Positions 44,627-53,929 are shown, counted from the stretch's first letter. The stretch: DNA of 64,000 nt from Afipia sp. P52-10 (GCF_000516555.1 NZ_AZSJ01000003.1:2718582-2782581); one strand, 5' to 3'. Notes: generated by a model from the sequence alone, not told the origin. Translations and numbers: made by a program.

Positions 44627-45601
44627 ATGAAGTATTTGGCTCTTTTGACCGGCGCGGTCATGTCTTTGGCGATCGCCGCTCCCGCCGCCGCCCAGGATTA
44701 TCCGAACCGGACGATCAATTGGGTCGTGCCGTTCGGCACCGGCGGCGTCACTGACAGCACCGGACGGATCGTCGCCAAGGCGATGTCGCAGATCACCGGC
44801 CAGTCCGTGCTGGTGGACAACCGGCCGGGCGCCGGCGGCATCGTCGGTACGGAGTATGTCGCCTCGGCGAAGCCAGACGGCTACACGATCCTCTACGCTT
44901 CCAGCGGACCGATGGGCGTGAACCCTTCGCTGTACAAGGACAAGCTGTCCTATGATCCACTGAAGTCGTTCATTCCGGTACAGACGCTGTCGCAGGCTCA
45001 TATGCTGATCGTCGTCAGCCCGGCCACGCCGTTCAAGACGCTGCCCGAGCTGATCGAGTATGCAAAGAAGAATCCGGGCAAGTTGAACTTCGGTTCGCCC
45101 GGCCAAGGCACGGCCCAGCACCTCAGCGCCGAATTGTTGCAGACCGAGGCCGGCATTAAGATGACCCACGTTCCCTATCGTGCCGGTGCGTCGCAGATGG
45201 CGGACTTGATGTCGGGCGTGATCGATTTGGCATTCGAGTATCCGACGGTGGTGCGGCCTTACATCGAGGCTGGCAAGATGCGGGCGATCGCCATGAACGG
45301 CTCCAAGCGCTTCAAGGGCTTCCCGGATGTGCCGAGCATTGCCGAGCTTGGGTACCCCAACGCGCAGAACTCGGGCTGGTCGGCGGTCGCGGTGCCTGCC
45401 GGAACGCCGACGGAGGTGGTCAACAAGCTCGCCTCCATCGTGCAGCAGGCGTTGAGGGACCCGGCCGTCACCAAGTATTATGATGACAACGACAACATGA
45501 TCATCGGCGATCTCGGCCCGGAGAAGACACGCGAGTTCTTCGCCAAGGAGATCGAGAAGTTCAAGGGCGTGGTCGAGCGCGCGGGCGTGACGGTCGACTG
45601 A
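44627..45601 (+). CDS. Bug-family (TctC-like) substrate-binding protein
   Basis: 324 residues from ATG 44627 (upstream GAGGGAAA); the frame is open to 44291 within the SDR gene without similarity. The Sec signal is MKYLALLTGAVMSLAIAAPA. The mature part has INWVVPFGTGGVTDSTGRI and VLVDNRPGAGGIVGTEYV. It is the second Bug protein of this island, this time inside the operon. The two receptors may bind the substrate and a related acid, or one may act in signalling. Confidence 0.92.
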   Translation: MKYLALLTGAVMSLAIAAPAAAQDYPNRTINWVVPFGTGGVTDSTGRIVAKAMSQITGQSVLVDNRPGAGGIVGTEYVASAKPDGYTILYASSGPMGVNPSLYKDKLSYDPLKSFIPVQTLSQAHMLIVVSPATPFKTLPELIEYAKKNPGKLNFGSPGQGTAQHLSAELLQTEAGIKMTHVPYRAGASQMADLMSGVIDLAFEYPTVVRPYIEAGKMRAIAMNGSKRFKGFPDVPSIAELGYPNAQNSGWSAVAVPAGTPTEVVNKLASIVQQALRDPAVTKYYDDNDNMIIGDLGPEKTREFFAKEIEKFKGVVERAGVTVD

Positions 45602-45640
45602 CACAGCCATCACGCCGCTGGTTGCGGCAGGAGAAGAGCC

Positions 45641-46186
45641 ATGACGGATATCGAGAAGCGGCTGACGGAACTGCTCGATCGCGAAGCGATCCGGGACTGT
45701 ATGTACCGTTACTGCCGCGGCATCGATCGCGCCGACGAGGCGGCCTTGCGCAGTGCGTATTGGCCGGACGCGACGGACCGTCATGGCCGCTATTCCGGCC
45801 CCGTCGAAGGCTTCTTCGATATGGTGAAGCAGGGGTATGGCAAGGGTGGGCGCAATGTCCATCAGGTCAGCAACATCCTGATCACCTTCGAAGGTGCGAC
45901 GATCGCGGCGGTTGAAAGCTACTTCAATGCTCTGCAGCGCAGCCCGCGCAAGGATGGCACCTGGAGCCAGGTGCTGCTGGCGGGCCGCTATTGCGACACA
46001 TTCGAGAAGCGCGGCGACGAGTGGCGTGTCGCCGCGCGGGTCGTCGTTTACGACTGGGTCGAAGAGCAGACGCCGCCGGAACAACCGGAAGACGCTCGCT
46101 TCGGTTTGCGCAAGCCGATCGGCGGCAGCTTCCCACACGACCCGGTGTATCAGCTTCCAGGCTTGGCGCCGCCCGCAGGGCGTTGA
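45641..46186 (+). CDS. SnoaL-like / nuclear-transport-factor-2-fold protein
   Basis: 181 residues of the SnoaL_4 type. The start [20 protein letters not shown] with the DRADE turn is the family's usual opening helix, and [23 protein letters not shown] the closing strands. This cone-shaped fold includes small dehydratases, isomerases and the small subunits of ring-hydroxylating dioxygenases. It sits between the Bug receptor and a flavin reductase, so it may act on the same substrate, perhaps as a dehydratase. The catalytic residues cannot be assigned from sequence alone. Confidence 0.82.
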   Translation: MTDIEKRLTELLDREAIRDCMYRYCRGIDRADEAALRSAYWPDATDRHGRYSGPVEGFFDMVKQGYGKGGRNVHQVSNILITFEGATIAAVESYFNALQRSPRKDGTWSQVLLAGRYCDTFEKRGDEWRVAARVVVYDWVEEQTPPEQPEDARFGLRKPIGGSFPHDPVYQLPGLAPPAGR

Positions 46187-46230
46187 CCGAAGCTGTAGCC
46201 GCAACCGCAAGGATGGACGGAGGCGTCGCG

Positions 46231-46767
46231 ATGACCCACGAAATCAGGCCGACGGTCGGGGCGCAGGATTTCATGCTCGGCATGCGGCAGGTCGTGTCGT
46301 CGGTCGCGATCGTGACGGCGCGGGCAGACGGTGTGCGCAACGGTTTGACGGCCACGGCCGTCTGTTCAGTGTCTGCCGAGCCGCCGACCATTCTGGTTTG
46401 CGTCAACCGCAATGCCTCGGCGGAACCGCTCATCGCGGCGGGCGGTTGCTTCGGCGTGAATTTCCTGGCCGATACGCAAGAGGCGATCGCGCGCGCGTTC
46501 TCGACATCGAAGCTGAGCGCCGACCAGCGTTTCGAACAGGGCGCTTGGCGCGAGATCGTGACCGGGGCTCCGATCCTCGATGGGGCGGTGGCGAGTTTCG
46601 ATTGCAGCGTCAGGGAACAGATCGTCGCGGGTACGCATCACATCTATATTGGACGTGTGATGGCAGCGTCATTTGTCGATCAAGGCGCGCTGCTGTATCG
46701 GAGCGGAACGTTCCGACGGCTTGGACAGCTCGATTGTTCTGAGAAATCCTCAGCCGCGAGCGGATAA
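46231..46767 (+). CDS. Flavin reductase family protein
   Basis: 178 residues from ATG 46231, with GGAGG eight bases upstream. The split-barrel flavin-binding fold is seen in MRQVVSSVAIVTARADG, NGLTATAVCSVSAEPPTILV and CFGVNFLADTQEAIARAF. Such reductases feed free reduced FMN or FAD to a two-component monooxygenase. No oxygenase partner lies in this operon. The luciferase-like enzyme at 34.3 kb or the sulfur operon downstream could use it, but the latter has its own reductase. Confidence 0.88.
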   Translation: MTHEIRPTVGAQDFMLGMRQVVSSVAIVTARADGVRNGLTATAVCSVSAEPPTILVCVNRNASAEPLIAAGGCFGVNFLADTQEAIARAFSTSKLSADQRFEQGAWREIVTGAPILDGAVASFDCSVREQIVAGTHHIYIGRVMAASFVDQGALLYRSGTFRRLGQLDCSEKSSAASG

Positions 46768-47201
46768 TCATTGCCGAACGCTCCAGGGCGGCCGTGTTTC
46801 TCTGAATATGGCTCGCGTGGTACAAGAATTTTTCCGACGCGGTACTCGTTGCTCCGAAGATGTGCGCCATCCGGCTTCGGCGGTGAACTCACCTGAGTCG
46901 TGGTGCTAGTGCGTGTGCACGGTTTGGCAACGTGTGTTTCCGAGTGAACGGATGTTCTCATTCATGCACGCGCAGCTTCAGACAATCATTCTCTCCATTC
47001 GGTAACACCTTCGAAATTCCATTTTATTGACGGACTGGACGCTTGGTCGCATCATTTGCGTACATCAAGTGAGCCTGCGCGCCGCTGTTTTTGCGCGAGC
47101 TCGCAATCTTCAAGACGACGACCAGCTTCGCATGAAAGGCGCCGCGCAGGGTTTGCGCGCGAATGCCTGCGGCTGGCCGCAGCAGAGCAGGGGTGTGCAC
47201 G
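46768..47201. other. Intergenic region upstream of the sulfur-type operon
   Basis: 434 bases without a convincing gene. A promoter-like pair TTGACG (47027-47032) and CATCAT (47050-47055), 17 bases apart, lies ~150 bases before the binding-protein start. The -10 match is weak. A CysB- or LysR-type activator site would be expected here but was not recognised. Confidence 0.35.
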
Positions 47202-48290
47202 ATGTCGAACGATCGAACGAGTCAACTCAGCCGTCGCGCGCTGCTCGGTGGGGGTGCTGCCGGATTGTTGGCGGCACCGCTCGGTATTCTTGGCGCGCAA
47301 GCATTCCCCTCGACCCGCTCGCCGATCGACTTCTCCGAGTTTCCTCTGTGCCGAACCTCGTCGGAGACCACACCTGCGCTCACCGGAGCGCCACGCAAGC
47401 TGCGGCTGTCGTGGAACGCGAACGCGGTCTGCCTTGTCACCGTGCCGGTCGCGATCGACCACGGCTTCTTCAAAAAGCAGAATCTCGACATCGAGCTCGT
47501 CAATTTTGCAGGATCGACCGATCAACTGCTGGAAGCGATCGCCACCGGTAAGTCTGACGGCGGCGTCGGTATGGCGCTGCGCTGGTTGAAGCCGCTGGAG
47601 CAAGGTTTTGACGTCAAGATCACGGCGGCGACCCACGGCGGATGCATGCGTGTGCTCGCTCCGGCGAAGTCCGGCATCGCCAGTCTGAACGATCTCAAAG
47701 GCAAAACCATCGGCGTTGCCGACCTCGGTGGTGCCGACAAGAACTTCTTCTCGATCGAACTCGCTAAGCGAGGCATCGACCCCACCAACGAGGTCGAATG
47801 GCGCGTGTTTCCGGGCAACCTCCTGCGGCTCGCCGCGGAGAAGGGCGAGACGCATGCGTTCTTGTCCGGTGACCCGGTCGCCTATCTCTGGCTGAAGGAC
47901 GGGACCTTCCGCGAGGTCGCCTCCAATCTCGACGGGGAATTTAAGGAGCGTTCCTGCTGCATCCTCGGCCTGCGCGGGAGCCTCGTGCGTGACGAACCGA
48001 AAGTGGCTCGCGCCGTGACGCAGGCGATCCTCGATGCGGCGATGTTTACTGCGCAGAATCCCGACTTGGCCGCGAGGGCGTTCGCTCCCTACGCGACGAA
48101 GGAGGCGACCTTCGACGATCTGCGTGCGCTGGTCGGTTATCACACCCATCACCATCATCCAACCGGCAGCGTTCTGAAGAATGAGCTGAAGGCCTACGCC
48201 GACGATCTCAAACTGGTCTCCGTGTTTAAGAAGACCACCGATACGACCAAGTTCGCGGAGCGAATCTATGCCGACGTCCTCAGCATCTAA
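47202..48290 (+). CDS. SsuA/NMT1-like ABC transporter substrate-binding protein
   Basis: 362 residues from ATG 47202. A Tat signal with twin arginines (SRRALLGGGAAGLLAAPLGI) is followed by a mature domain with KLRLSWNANAVCLVTVPVAI and GMALRWLKPLEQGFD. It is like binding proteins for sulfonates and related organosulfur compounds. An unusual His cluster YHTHHHHPTGS occurs near residue 315. The gene overlaps the permease start by 23 bases. It begins an operon with two flavin monooxygenases, supporting an organosulfur substrate. Confidence 0.88.
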   Translation: MSNDRTSQLSRRALLGGGAAGLLAAPLGILGAQAFPSTRSPIDFSEFPLCRTSSETTPALTGAPRKLRLSWNANAVCLVTVPVAIDHGFFKKQNLDIELVNFAGSTDQLLEAIATGKSDGGVGMALRWLKPLEQGFDVKITAATHGGCMRVLAPAKSGIASLNDLKGKTIGVADLGGADKNFFSIELAKRGIDPTNEVEWRVFPGNLLRLAAEKGETHAFLSGDPVAYLWLKDGTFREVASNLDGEFKERSCCILGLRGSLVRDEPKVARAVTQAILDAAMFTAQNPDLAARAFAPYATKEATFDDLRALVGYHTHHHHPTGSVLKNELKAYADDLKLVSVFKKTTDTTKFAERIYADVLSI

Positions 48291-49296
48291 AGTCGCTACG
48301 TTCGAGGATGTAGGCCTGTCGCAGGCTGATGGGGCGCTGCCGCCAGCGCGGTTCTCGGTCAGCGGCTGGGGTGTCGCCGCATCGTTGAGCTGGCTTGCCG
48401 TGGCTGCGGCGAGTCTCATTCGCGAGGATGTCGGCGACTGGCCCCGCACGGTGACCTTCGCACAGGGTGCTACTGCAGTCGCTGCGCTGGCGTTCATCCT
48501 GGCCCTCGCGCCGGCGCGGCTGGGGCGAACCGGCGCTTGGTTCGTCCAACGTACGCCTTGGCTTGTGGTGCTCGGCCTTGTTTTGACGGCGTGGGAGCTG
48601 GTGACCGCGAAGTATGGCTGGCTGCCGTTGCCGTTCTTTCCGCCGCCGCAGGCGCTGCTGGAGGTCTATCTCGACGATTTTGCCAAGCTCGGTGCGAGTG
48701 TTGTCGCTTCGGTGAAGCTGCAGATCACCGGCTACGCCATAGGGGCCGTTGTCGGTTTTCTCACCGGTGTATCGATCGGCTGGTCGCGGCGTGCCGGCTA
48801 CTGGGTGCATCCGGTGCTGCGCTTCATCGGTCCGCTGCCCGCGACCGCGTGGTTACCTGTGGCTTTTTTCCTGTTCCCGTCGAGCTGGAGCGCCAGCATC
48901 TTCCTGATCGCACTCGCCACCGCCTTTCCGGTGACGGTGCTGACCTGGTCGGGCGTCGCCAGCGTACCATCGAGCTTTTACGATGTGGCGCGCACCCTTG
49001 GCGCAACGCCATGGTTCCTGATCCGGAAAGTGGCGGTGCCGGCGGCGATGCCGCATGTGTTCGTCGGCCTGTTCATGGGCCTCGGTGCTTCGTTCGCCGT
49101 CCTGGTCGTCGCCGAGATGATGGGCGTGAAGGCCGGCCTCGGCTGGTACCTGCAATGGGCGCAGGGATGGGCCGCCTACGCCAACATGTATGCGGCGCTG
49201 ATCGTCATGTCGTTGCTCTGCTCGGGTGCGATCACGCTGTTGTTCAAGGTGCGCGATCGGCTGCTGTCCTGGCAGAAGGGAGTGGTCAAATGGTAG
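48268..49296 (+). CDS. ABC transporter permease (SsuC type)
   Basis: 342 residues, longer than the usual ~260 because of an N-terminal extension with two or three extra helices (about residues 25-105). Then come the standard helices: WLVVLGLVLTAWELVTAKYG and the EAA loop PSSFYDVARTLGATPWFLIR. WLPVAFFLFPSSWSASIFLI is the conserved central segment. It overlaps both neighbours, so the three transporter genes are coupled. Confidence 0.9.
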   Translation: MPTSSASKVATFEDVGLSQADGALPPARFSVSGWGVAASLSWLAVAAASLIREDVGDWPRTVTFAQGATAVAALAFILALAPARLGRTGAWFVQRTPWLVVLGLVLTAWELVTAKYGWLPLPFFPPPQALLEVYLDDFAKLGASVVASVKLQITGYAIGAVVGFLTGVSIGWSRRAGYWVHPVLRFIGPLPATAWLPVAFFLFPSSWSASIFLIALATAFPVTVLTWSGVASVPSSFYDVARTLGATPWFLIRKVAVPAAMPHVFVGLFMGLGASFAVLVVAEMMGVKAGLGWYLQWAQGWAAYANMYAALIVMSLLCSGAITLLFKVRDRLLSWQKGVVKW

Positions 49297-50081
49297 CGCT
49301 GGCCCTGCAGAAGGAGAGTGTATCGGCGGGCGCGGCCCTCGAGATCGAAACCGTCAGCCATCACTTCGAGATCGAAGGCAAGACCCTCGACGTACTCGAC
49401 AAGGTCAGCGTCAGCGTTGCGCCTGGTGAGTTCGTCGCGCTGCTCGGGCCATCGGGGTGCGGAAAGTCAACGCTGCTGCGTCTCGTTGCCGGTTTGGAAC
49501 CACCGGTTGCCGGCACGCTGAAGGAGGATGGACTTGACATCGTCGGCCCAAATCCTTCGCGCGTGGTGGTGTTTCAGGACCCGACGTTGTTCCCGTGGCG
49601 GACGGTGCGCGACAACGTCGCGCTCGGGCCGGCGGCGCAGGGTCTGTTGAAGGCCAAGGGCGGGCGCATCGACGAGGCGCTGGCGCTGGTCGGTCTAGCG
49701 AGCTTTGCCAAGGCTTATCCGCACCAGCTGTCGGGTGGCATGGCGCAGCGCGTTGCGCTTGCACGCGCCTTGGTCAACGATCCCCACATCCTGATCCTCG
49801 ACGAGCCGCTCGGAAAGCTCGACTCGCTTACCCGGCTGACCATGCAGTCCGAGCTGGTGTCGCTGTGGCAGCGTGCGGGCTTCACCGCGCTTCTGGTGAC
49901 GCACGATGTGGAGGAGGCGCTGTTTCTTGCCAACCGTGTCATCGTTTTCAGCGATCGTCCGGCACAGGTGAAGGCGGACATTCTCGTCGATAAACCTTAT
50001 CCGCGGCACCGCGGCGATCCGGATCTTGCCGAGCTGCGGCGACAGATTCTTGGGCTGCTCGGTCTCGATGCGACATGGTGA
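49290..50081 (+). CDS. ABC transporter ATP-binding protein (SsuB type)
   Basis: 263 residues from ATG 49290, overlapping the permease by seven bases. Walker A is LLGPSGCGKSTLLRLVAG, the signature LSGGMAQRVALARAL, Walker B ILILDEPLGKLDSLT and the switch His VTHDVEEALFLAN. It powers uptake by the upstream permease. The first monooxygenase gene starts 9 bases after its stop. Confidence 0.93.
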   Translation: MVALALQKESVSAGAALEIETVSHHFEIEGKTLDVLDKVSVSVAPGEFVALLGPSGCGKSTLLRLVAGLEPPVAGTLKEDGLDIVGPNPSRVVVFQDPTLFPWRTVRDNVALGPAAQGLLKAKGGRIDEALALVGLASFAKAYPHQLSGGMAQRVALARALVNDPHILILDEPLGKLDSLTRLTMQSELVSLWQRAGFTALLVTHDVEEALFLANRVIVFSDRPAQVKADILVDKPYPRHRGDPDLAELRRQILGLLGLDATW

Positions 50082-50090
50082 GGGTCTGAT

Positions 50091-51233
50091 ATGGACGCAA
50101 CGACAGGTATTCTCGACAAGGCGCGCTTGCTTGCTTCGGATTTCGCCACTCGCGCCGATCAGCATGATCGCGATGGAAGCTTTCCGTTCGAGAACTTCGA
50201 CAAGCTCTCGGAGGCCGGCCTCTTATCGCTGACGGTGGCGCGCGGTTTCTGCGGGCGTGGCGCGGATGCCCGTGAGGTGGCCAACGTGCTCGGCATTATC
50301 GCCGAGGGTGATCCGGCGACCGCGCTCGTGCTGGCGATGCACTACATCCAGCACTTTACCATCGCGCGAAATGATCGCTTTCCGCTGCACCTCGCCAAGA
50401 AGCTTTCGCTGGAGAGTAACCGCGGCGTGGCGCTGGTCAATGCGTTGCGTGTGGAGCCGGATCTGGGAACGCCCGCGCGTGGCGGCTTGCCCGCGACCAC
50501 TGCGCGGCTGACCGAGGATGGTTGGCGGATCAGCGGCCGCAAGATCTATTCGACCGGGGCGCCGATTCTGAAATACTACGTGGTTTGGGCGAAGACCGAC
50601 GAGCCGCAGCCGCGGGTTGGTTCGTTCCTGGTGCCGGCGGGACGCGAGGGCATCAGTATCGTCGAGACCTGGGATCACCATGGACTACGCGCGAGCGGCA
50701 GTCATGACGTGATTTTCGAGGACGTCGCGATCCCGTTCGATCATAAGATCGATGTTCGATTGCCGGAGCAATGGAGGGGACCTGACGTTCTCCAGAATTC
50801 CATTCACAGCATCTTCGTTGCGGCAATCTATGACGGTATCGCGCGCGCTGCGAAGGGGTGGCTGGTCGCGTTCTTGAAGAACCGCAAGCCTGCCAACCTC
50901 GGCGCGTCGCTCGCGACCTTGCCGCGTGTGCAGGAGATCGTCGGCGACATCGAGGTGCGATTGGCGATCAACGCGCGATTGATCGACAGCATCACCTCCG
51001 ATCAGGACGGCGGGCGGCTGGTGTCATCGCAGGATGCGCATGCGGTGAAGCTGACCGTGACCAATAACGCTGTCGCTGTGGTCGAGGCCGCGTTGTCCTT
51101 GTCCGGCAATCATGGCCTGTCACGGGCTAATCCGTTGCAACGCCATTATCGGGACGTGTTGTGCGGTCGCGTGCACACCCCCCAAGACGACTCGGTTCGT
51201 AGCGCGGCGGGGCGCGCCGCGCTGCAGGTCTGA
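50091..51233 (+). CDS. Acyl-CoA-dehydrogenase-fold flavin monooxygenase (DszC/SfnB-like)
   Basis: 380 residues with an acyl-CoA dehydrogenase fold but without CoA-pathway neighbours. Features are NVLGIIAEGDPATALVLAMH, WRISGRKIYSTGAPILKYYV and WDHHGLRASGSHDVIFEDV. This matches the group containing DszC, SfnB and related reduced-flavin monooxygenases that attack sulfides or sulfones. Here it lies between an SsuABC-like transporter and an SsuD-like enzyme and flavin reductase. Likely role: first oxygenation of an imported organosulfur compound. A true dehydrogenase is the alternative but less likely. Confidence 0.82.
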   Translation: MDATTGILDKARLLASDFATRADQHDRDGSFPFENFDKLSEAGLLSLTVARGFCGRGADAREVANVLGIIAEGDPATALVLAMHYIQHFTIARNDRFPLHLAKKLSLESNRGVALVNALRVEPDLGTPARGGLPATTARLTEDGWRISGRKIYSTGAPILKYYVVWAKTDEPQPRVGSFLVPAGREGISIVETWDHHGLRASGSHDVIFEDVAIPFDHKIDVRLPEQWRGPDVLQNSIHSIFVAAIYDGIARAAKGWLVAFLKNRKPANLGASLATLPRVQEIVGDIEVRLAINARLIDSITSDQDGGRLVSSQDAHAVKLTVTNNAVAVVEAALSLSGNHGLSRANPLQRHYRDVLCGRVHTPQDDSVRSAAGRAALQV

Positions 51234-51264
51234 CGTTCCTTCTTCACACCATCGGAGACATCTT

Positions 51265-52362
51265 ATGTCACTCGAATTTATCGGCTATATCGGCAACAAC
51301 AATTCATCGGAGATCATCCCGCGCAGCGGCCCGATCCTGGACATCAACCATGTCGAGACGGTCGCAAAGGCACACGAGAACTCCGGCTTCGACCGGGCAT
51401 TGCTGGCGTTTCATTCCGATCTGCCGGATGCGCTGCAGGTGGCGCAACATGTAGCCCATGTCACCGAACGGCTGAACGTCTTCATCGCGCAGCGGCCGGG
51501 TTTCACCGCGCCGACCGTGTTCGCGCGCCAGTTTGCGACGTTGGATCACCTGACCAAGGGGCGTGTCTCGCTCAACGTCATCACCGGTGGCGACCAGGCT
51601 GAACTCGTGCACGACGGCAATACCGTCGCCGATAAGGACGAGCGTTACGCCCGCACCAGCGAATTCCTCGACGTGGTGCGTGCGGAGTGGACCAGCGAAA
51701 AGCCGTTCGACTACGATGGAAAGTACTATCAGGTGAAAGGCGGCTTCTCGCAAATCAAACCGTATCAGCCGGATGGGATTCCGGTGTTCATCGCAGGCGC
51801 ATCGGACCCGGCGATCGAAGTCGCAGGCCGGCATGCGGACGTGTTCGCGCTCTGGGGCGAGACCTACGAAGAAGTGCGTAAGGTGATCGCGCGGGTGCGC
51901 GCGGCGTCGGCAAAGAACGGCCGTCCGTCGCCGCGTTTCAGCCTGTCGTTCCGGCCGATCATCGCGGACACCGAGGAGAAGGCTTGGGCCAAGGCCGATG
52001 CGATTCTCGAGCGGGCGCGGGCTCTACAGGAGAAGACCGGTTTCAAGCGGGCTGAAAACGGGCCGCCGAATGAAGGTTCGAAACGGCTTCTGGCGCTTGC
52101 GGCGCAAGGCGCGCGGCTCGACAAGCGGCTATGGACCGGCATCGCCAACCTCACTGGCGCCCGCGGTAACTCGACGTCGCTGGTCGGGACGCCTGAGCAG
52201 GTCGCCGAGGCGTTCCTGGATTACTATGAACTCGGCGTCGATATCTTCCTGATCCGCGGCTTCGATCCGTTGATCGACGCCGTCGAGTATGGCCGGGAGC
52301 TGATCCCGCTGACGCGCAAGCTGGTTGCCGAACGGCAGCAGGCCAAGGTTGCGGCGGAATAG
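51265..52362 (+). CDS. SsuD-like FMNH2-dependent (alkanesulfonate-type) monooxygenase
   Basis: 365 residues from ATG 51265 (upstream GGAGA); the open frame before it overlaps the previous gene. It belongs to the luciferase superfamily close to SsuD and SfnG: QRPGFTAPTVFARQFATLDH, GRVSLNVITGGDQAELVHDG and FIAGASDPAIEVAGRHADVF. SsuD splits sulfonates into aldehyde and sulfite using reduced FMN. The adjacent reductase starts 24 bases later. Together with the transporter it forms a desulfonation module. Confidence 0.9.
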   Translation: MSLEFIGYIGNNNSSEIIPRSGPILDINHVETVAKAHENSGFDRALLAFHSDLPDALQVAQHVAHVTERLNVFIAQRPGFTAPTVFARQFATLDHLTKGRVSLNVITGGDQAELVHDGNTVADKDERYARTSEFLDVVRAEWTSEKPFDYDGKYYQVKGGFSQIKPYQPDGIPVFIAGASDPAIEVAGRHADVFALWGETYEEVRKVIARVRAASAKNGRPSPRFSLSFRPIIADTEEKAWAKADAILERARALQEKTGFKRAENGPPNEGSKRLLALAAQGARLDKRLWTGIANLTGARGNSTSLVGTPEQVAEAFLDYYELGVDIFLIRGFDPLIDAVEYGRELIPLTRKLVAERQQAKVAAE

Positions 52363-52386
52363 CGGGTGGACGTGCGGGAGCAAACG

Positions 52387-52977
52387 ATGAGCCGCTTGAC
52401 GGATCTCGGTGTCGCTGAAGGCGTCGATGTCGACGCCTTCAAAGCGGCGATGCGCCAGCTTCCGGGCGGCGTCACCATCATCACAGCAGGGCGCGACGGC
52501 GAAATTTCCGGGATGACTGTATCGTCGTTCGTATCGTTGTCAGTCGATCCGCCGACGGTAATGGTCAGCGTTAATCGTCAGTCGTCGTCATGGCCGCTGA
52601 TCCAGAAGCGTGGCGTGTTTGGCGCCAATATTCTGGCGGCCGACCAGACAGCGATTGCCGATCGTTTCAGCGGTAAGGGAGGATTGCACGGGCCGGCGCG
52701 GTTCGATGGCGGCGAATGGATGGTGCTGGCTTCCGGCGTTCCGCTGCTGCGCGGCGCGCTGGCAGCGATCGACTGCGAGGTCGAACATGTCATCCACCGC
52801 CATTCGCATGTGATCATCATCGGCCGGGTGCTGGAGCTGCAGACATCGGCGGGGCAGGGCGCACTCGCCTATTGGAACGGACGCTACGTGGCTATCGATA
52901 ACGAGGCCGCTGACGACCATGCCGCCGCACAGCGGCGACTGCTCGAGCGTCTGACCATCGCTGAAGGGCTGGTGTAG
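52387..52977 (+). CDS. Flavin reductase of the monooxygenase operon
   Basis: 196 residues from ATG 52387; GTG 52366 in frame is an alternative. It has the flavin reductase domain: MRQLPGGVTIITAGRDGEIS, GMTVSSFVSLSVDPPTVMVS and RGVFGANILAADQTAIADRF. It supplies reduced flavin to the two monooxygenases just upstream. It is the last gene of the operon; the next gene converges. Confidence 0.92.
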   Translation: MSRLTDLGVAEGVDVDAFKAAMRQLPGGVTIITAGRDGEISGMTVSSFVSLSVDPPTVMVSVNRQSSSWPLIQKRGVFGANILAADQTAIADRFSGKGGLHGPARFDGGEWMVLASGVPLLRGALAAIDCEVEHVIHRHSHVIIIGRVLELQTSAGQGALAYWNGRYVAIDNEAADDHAAAQRRLLERLTIAEGLV

Positions 52978-52997
52978 GCCTCTTCAGCAGAGGCTTT

Positions 52998-53738
52998 TCA
53001 AGGTGTTTTGGCCTGGCTGTCCTTGGCGCGGCTGTCCTCCGGTGAATCGAGATAGGCGCCTGACATGGTATCCACCCAGCACAGGTGATCGTGCACCTGT
53101 TTGATACCAGCAACGTTTTGCGCAGCGACAACGGCGGCCTTGCGTTGGCGGTCGTCGGTGATGACACCTGACAGGTCGGCGACGCCGCCGCGAACCACCA
53201 CGTTCAAGCCCATCGGCCGCCAAGGCTGCTTCTCGATTTCGGCCATGATGGTCTGGCGGAGTTGATCGTCGGTTGCGCTCGGGGCGGCGCTGTCCCGGGA
53301 AAGGTTGGCGACCGCCTGCAACAGGTTGGCGCGGGTGACGATGCCGACCAAGGTGTCACCACGCACCACCGGCAAGCGCTTGATGCCGTTCTGCTCCATC
53401 CGCTCGACGATCTCTTCGAGAGGAGCGTCCTCGGGGATGGTTTGCGGATTGCGTGTCATCACGTTTTCGACGGTACGCCCTTCCTGATGCACGAATTCGT
53501 TGGCAAGCTTGCCGGGGCCAACGAAGAATTCGAGCCAGGCGGACCGTTTCCGCCGCGTGCCAATTTCACCCCGGCGCAGGAAATCGCCCTCCGAGACGAT
53601 GCCAACCAGCTTGCCGGCCGCATCGGTCACCGGCAGCCCGCTGATCCGCTCTTTCAGCATCAGCCCGGCTGCGTCGGAAACCGAGGTGTCGGTCTTCACG
53701 GTGATCACCGGTCTGGTCATGATCTGGTACGCGCGCAT
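52998..53738 (-). CDS. CBS-pair plus BON domain protein
   Basis: 246 residues from ATG 53738, preceded by GAGGGG. Two CBS motifs occupy about residues 1-140: MRAYQIMTRPVITVKTDTSV and VENVMTRNPQTIPEDAP. A BON domain follows at about 150-215 (IEKQPWRPMGLNVVVRGGVA). CBS pairs bind adenine nucleotides, and BON domains are phospholipid- or protein-binding. Proteins of this architecture are common in rhizobia and unassigned; stress or envelope sensing is often suggested. It is divergent from the ligase/GNAT gene with a 190-base region between. Confidence 0.9.
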   Translation of the reverse strand: MRAYQIMTRPVITVKTDTSVSDAAGLMLKERISGLPVTDAAGKLVGIVSEGDFLRRGEIGTRRKRSAWLEFFVGPGKLANEFVHQEGRTVENVMTRNPQTIPEDAPLEEIVERMEQNGIKRLPVVRGDTLVGIVTRANLLQAVANLSRDSAAPSATDDQLRQTIMAEIEKQPWRPMGLNVVVRGGVADLSGVITDDRQRKAAVVAAQNVAGIKQVHDHLCWVDTMSGAYLDSPEDSRAKDSQAKTP

Positions 53739-53929
53739 ATCGCCCCTCTGTGCCGAATGGATAACCTCTATTAACCGCGAATCCCGCGTAAGGTTCAAAT
53801 CAGGTCAGCTCCGCGGCCGCCGCAAGGCCGGCGGAGGGACTATTATCGGTCCGTCCGGCTGCTAAGGTACTGCTTCCGAAGCCACGCGGCTTCAGGCGAG
53901 CGGTTTCAGGCAGGGATACGTGAGCCTTC

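Noticed and set aside
44609..46210. Open frame of more than 500 codons on the minus strand opposite the Bug and SnoaL-like genes
   Set aside because: Antisense shadow; no signal, domain or ribosome site, and both plus-strand genes are clear.
50091..51233. Assignment as a fatty acyl-CoA dehydrogenase
   Set aside because: No acyl-CoA genes surround it; its position between an SsuABC-like transporter, an SsuD-like enzyme and a flavin reductase fits the monooxygenase branch better.
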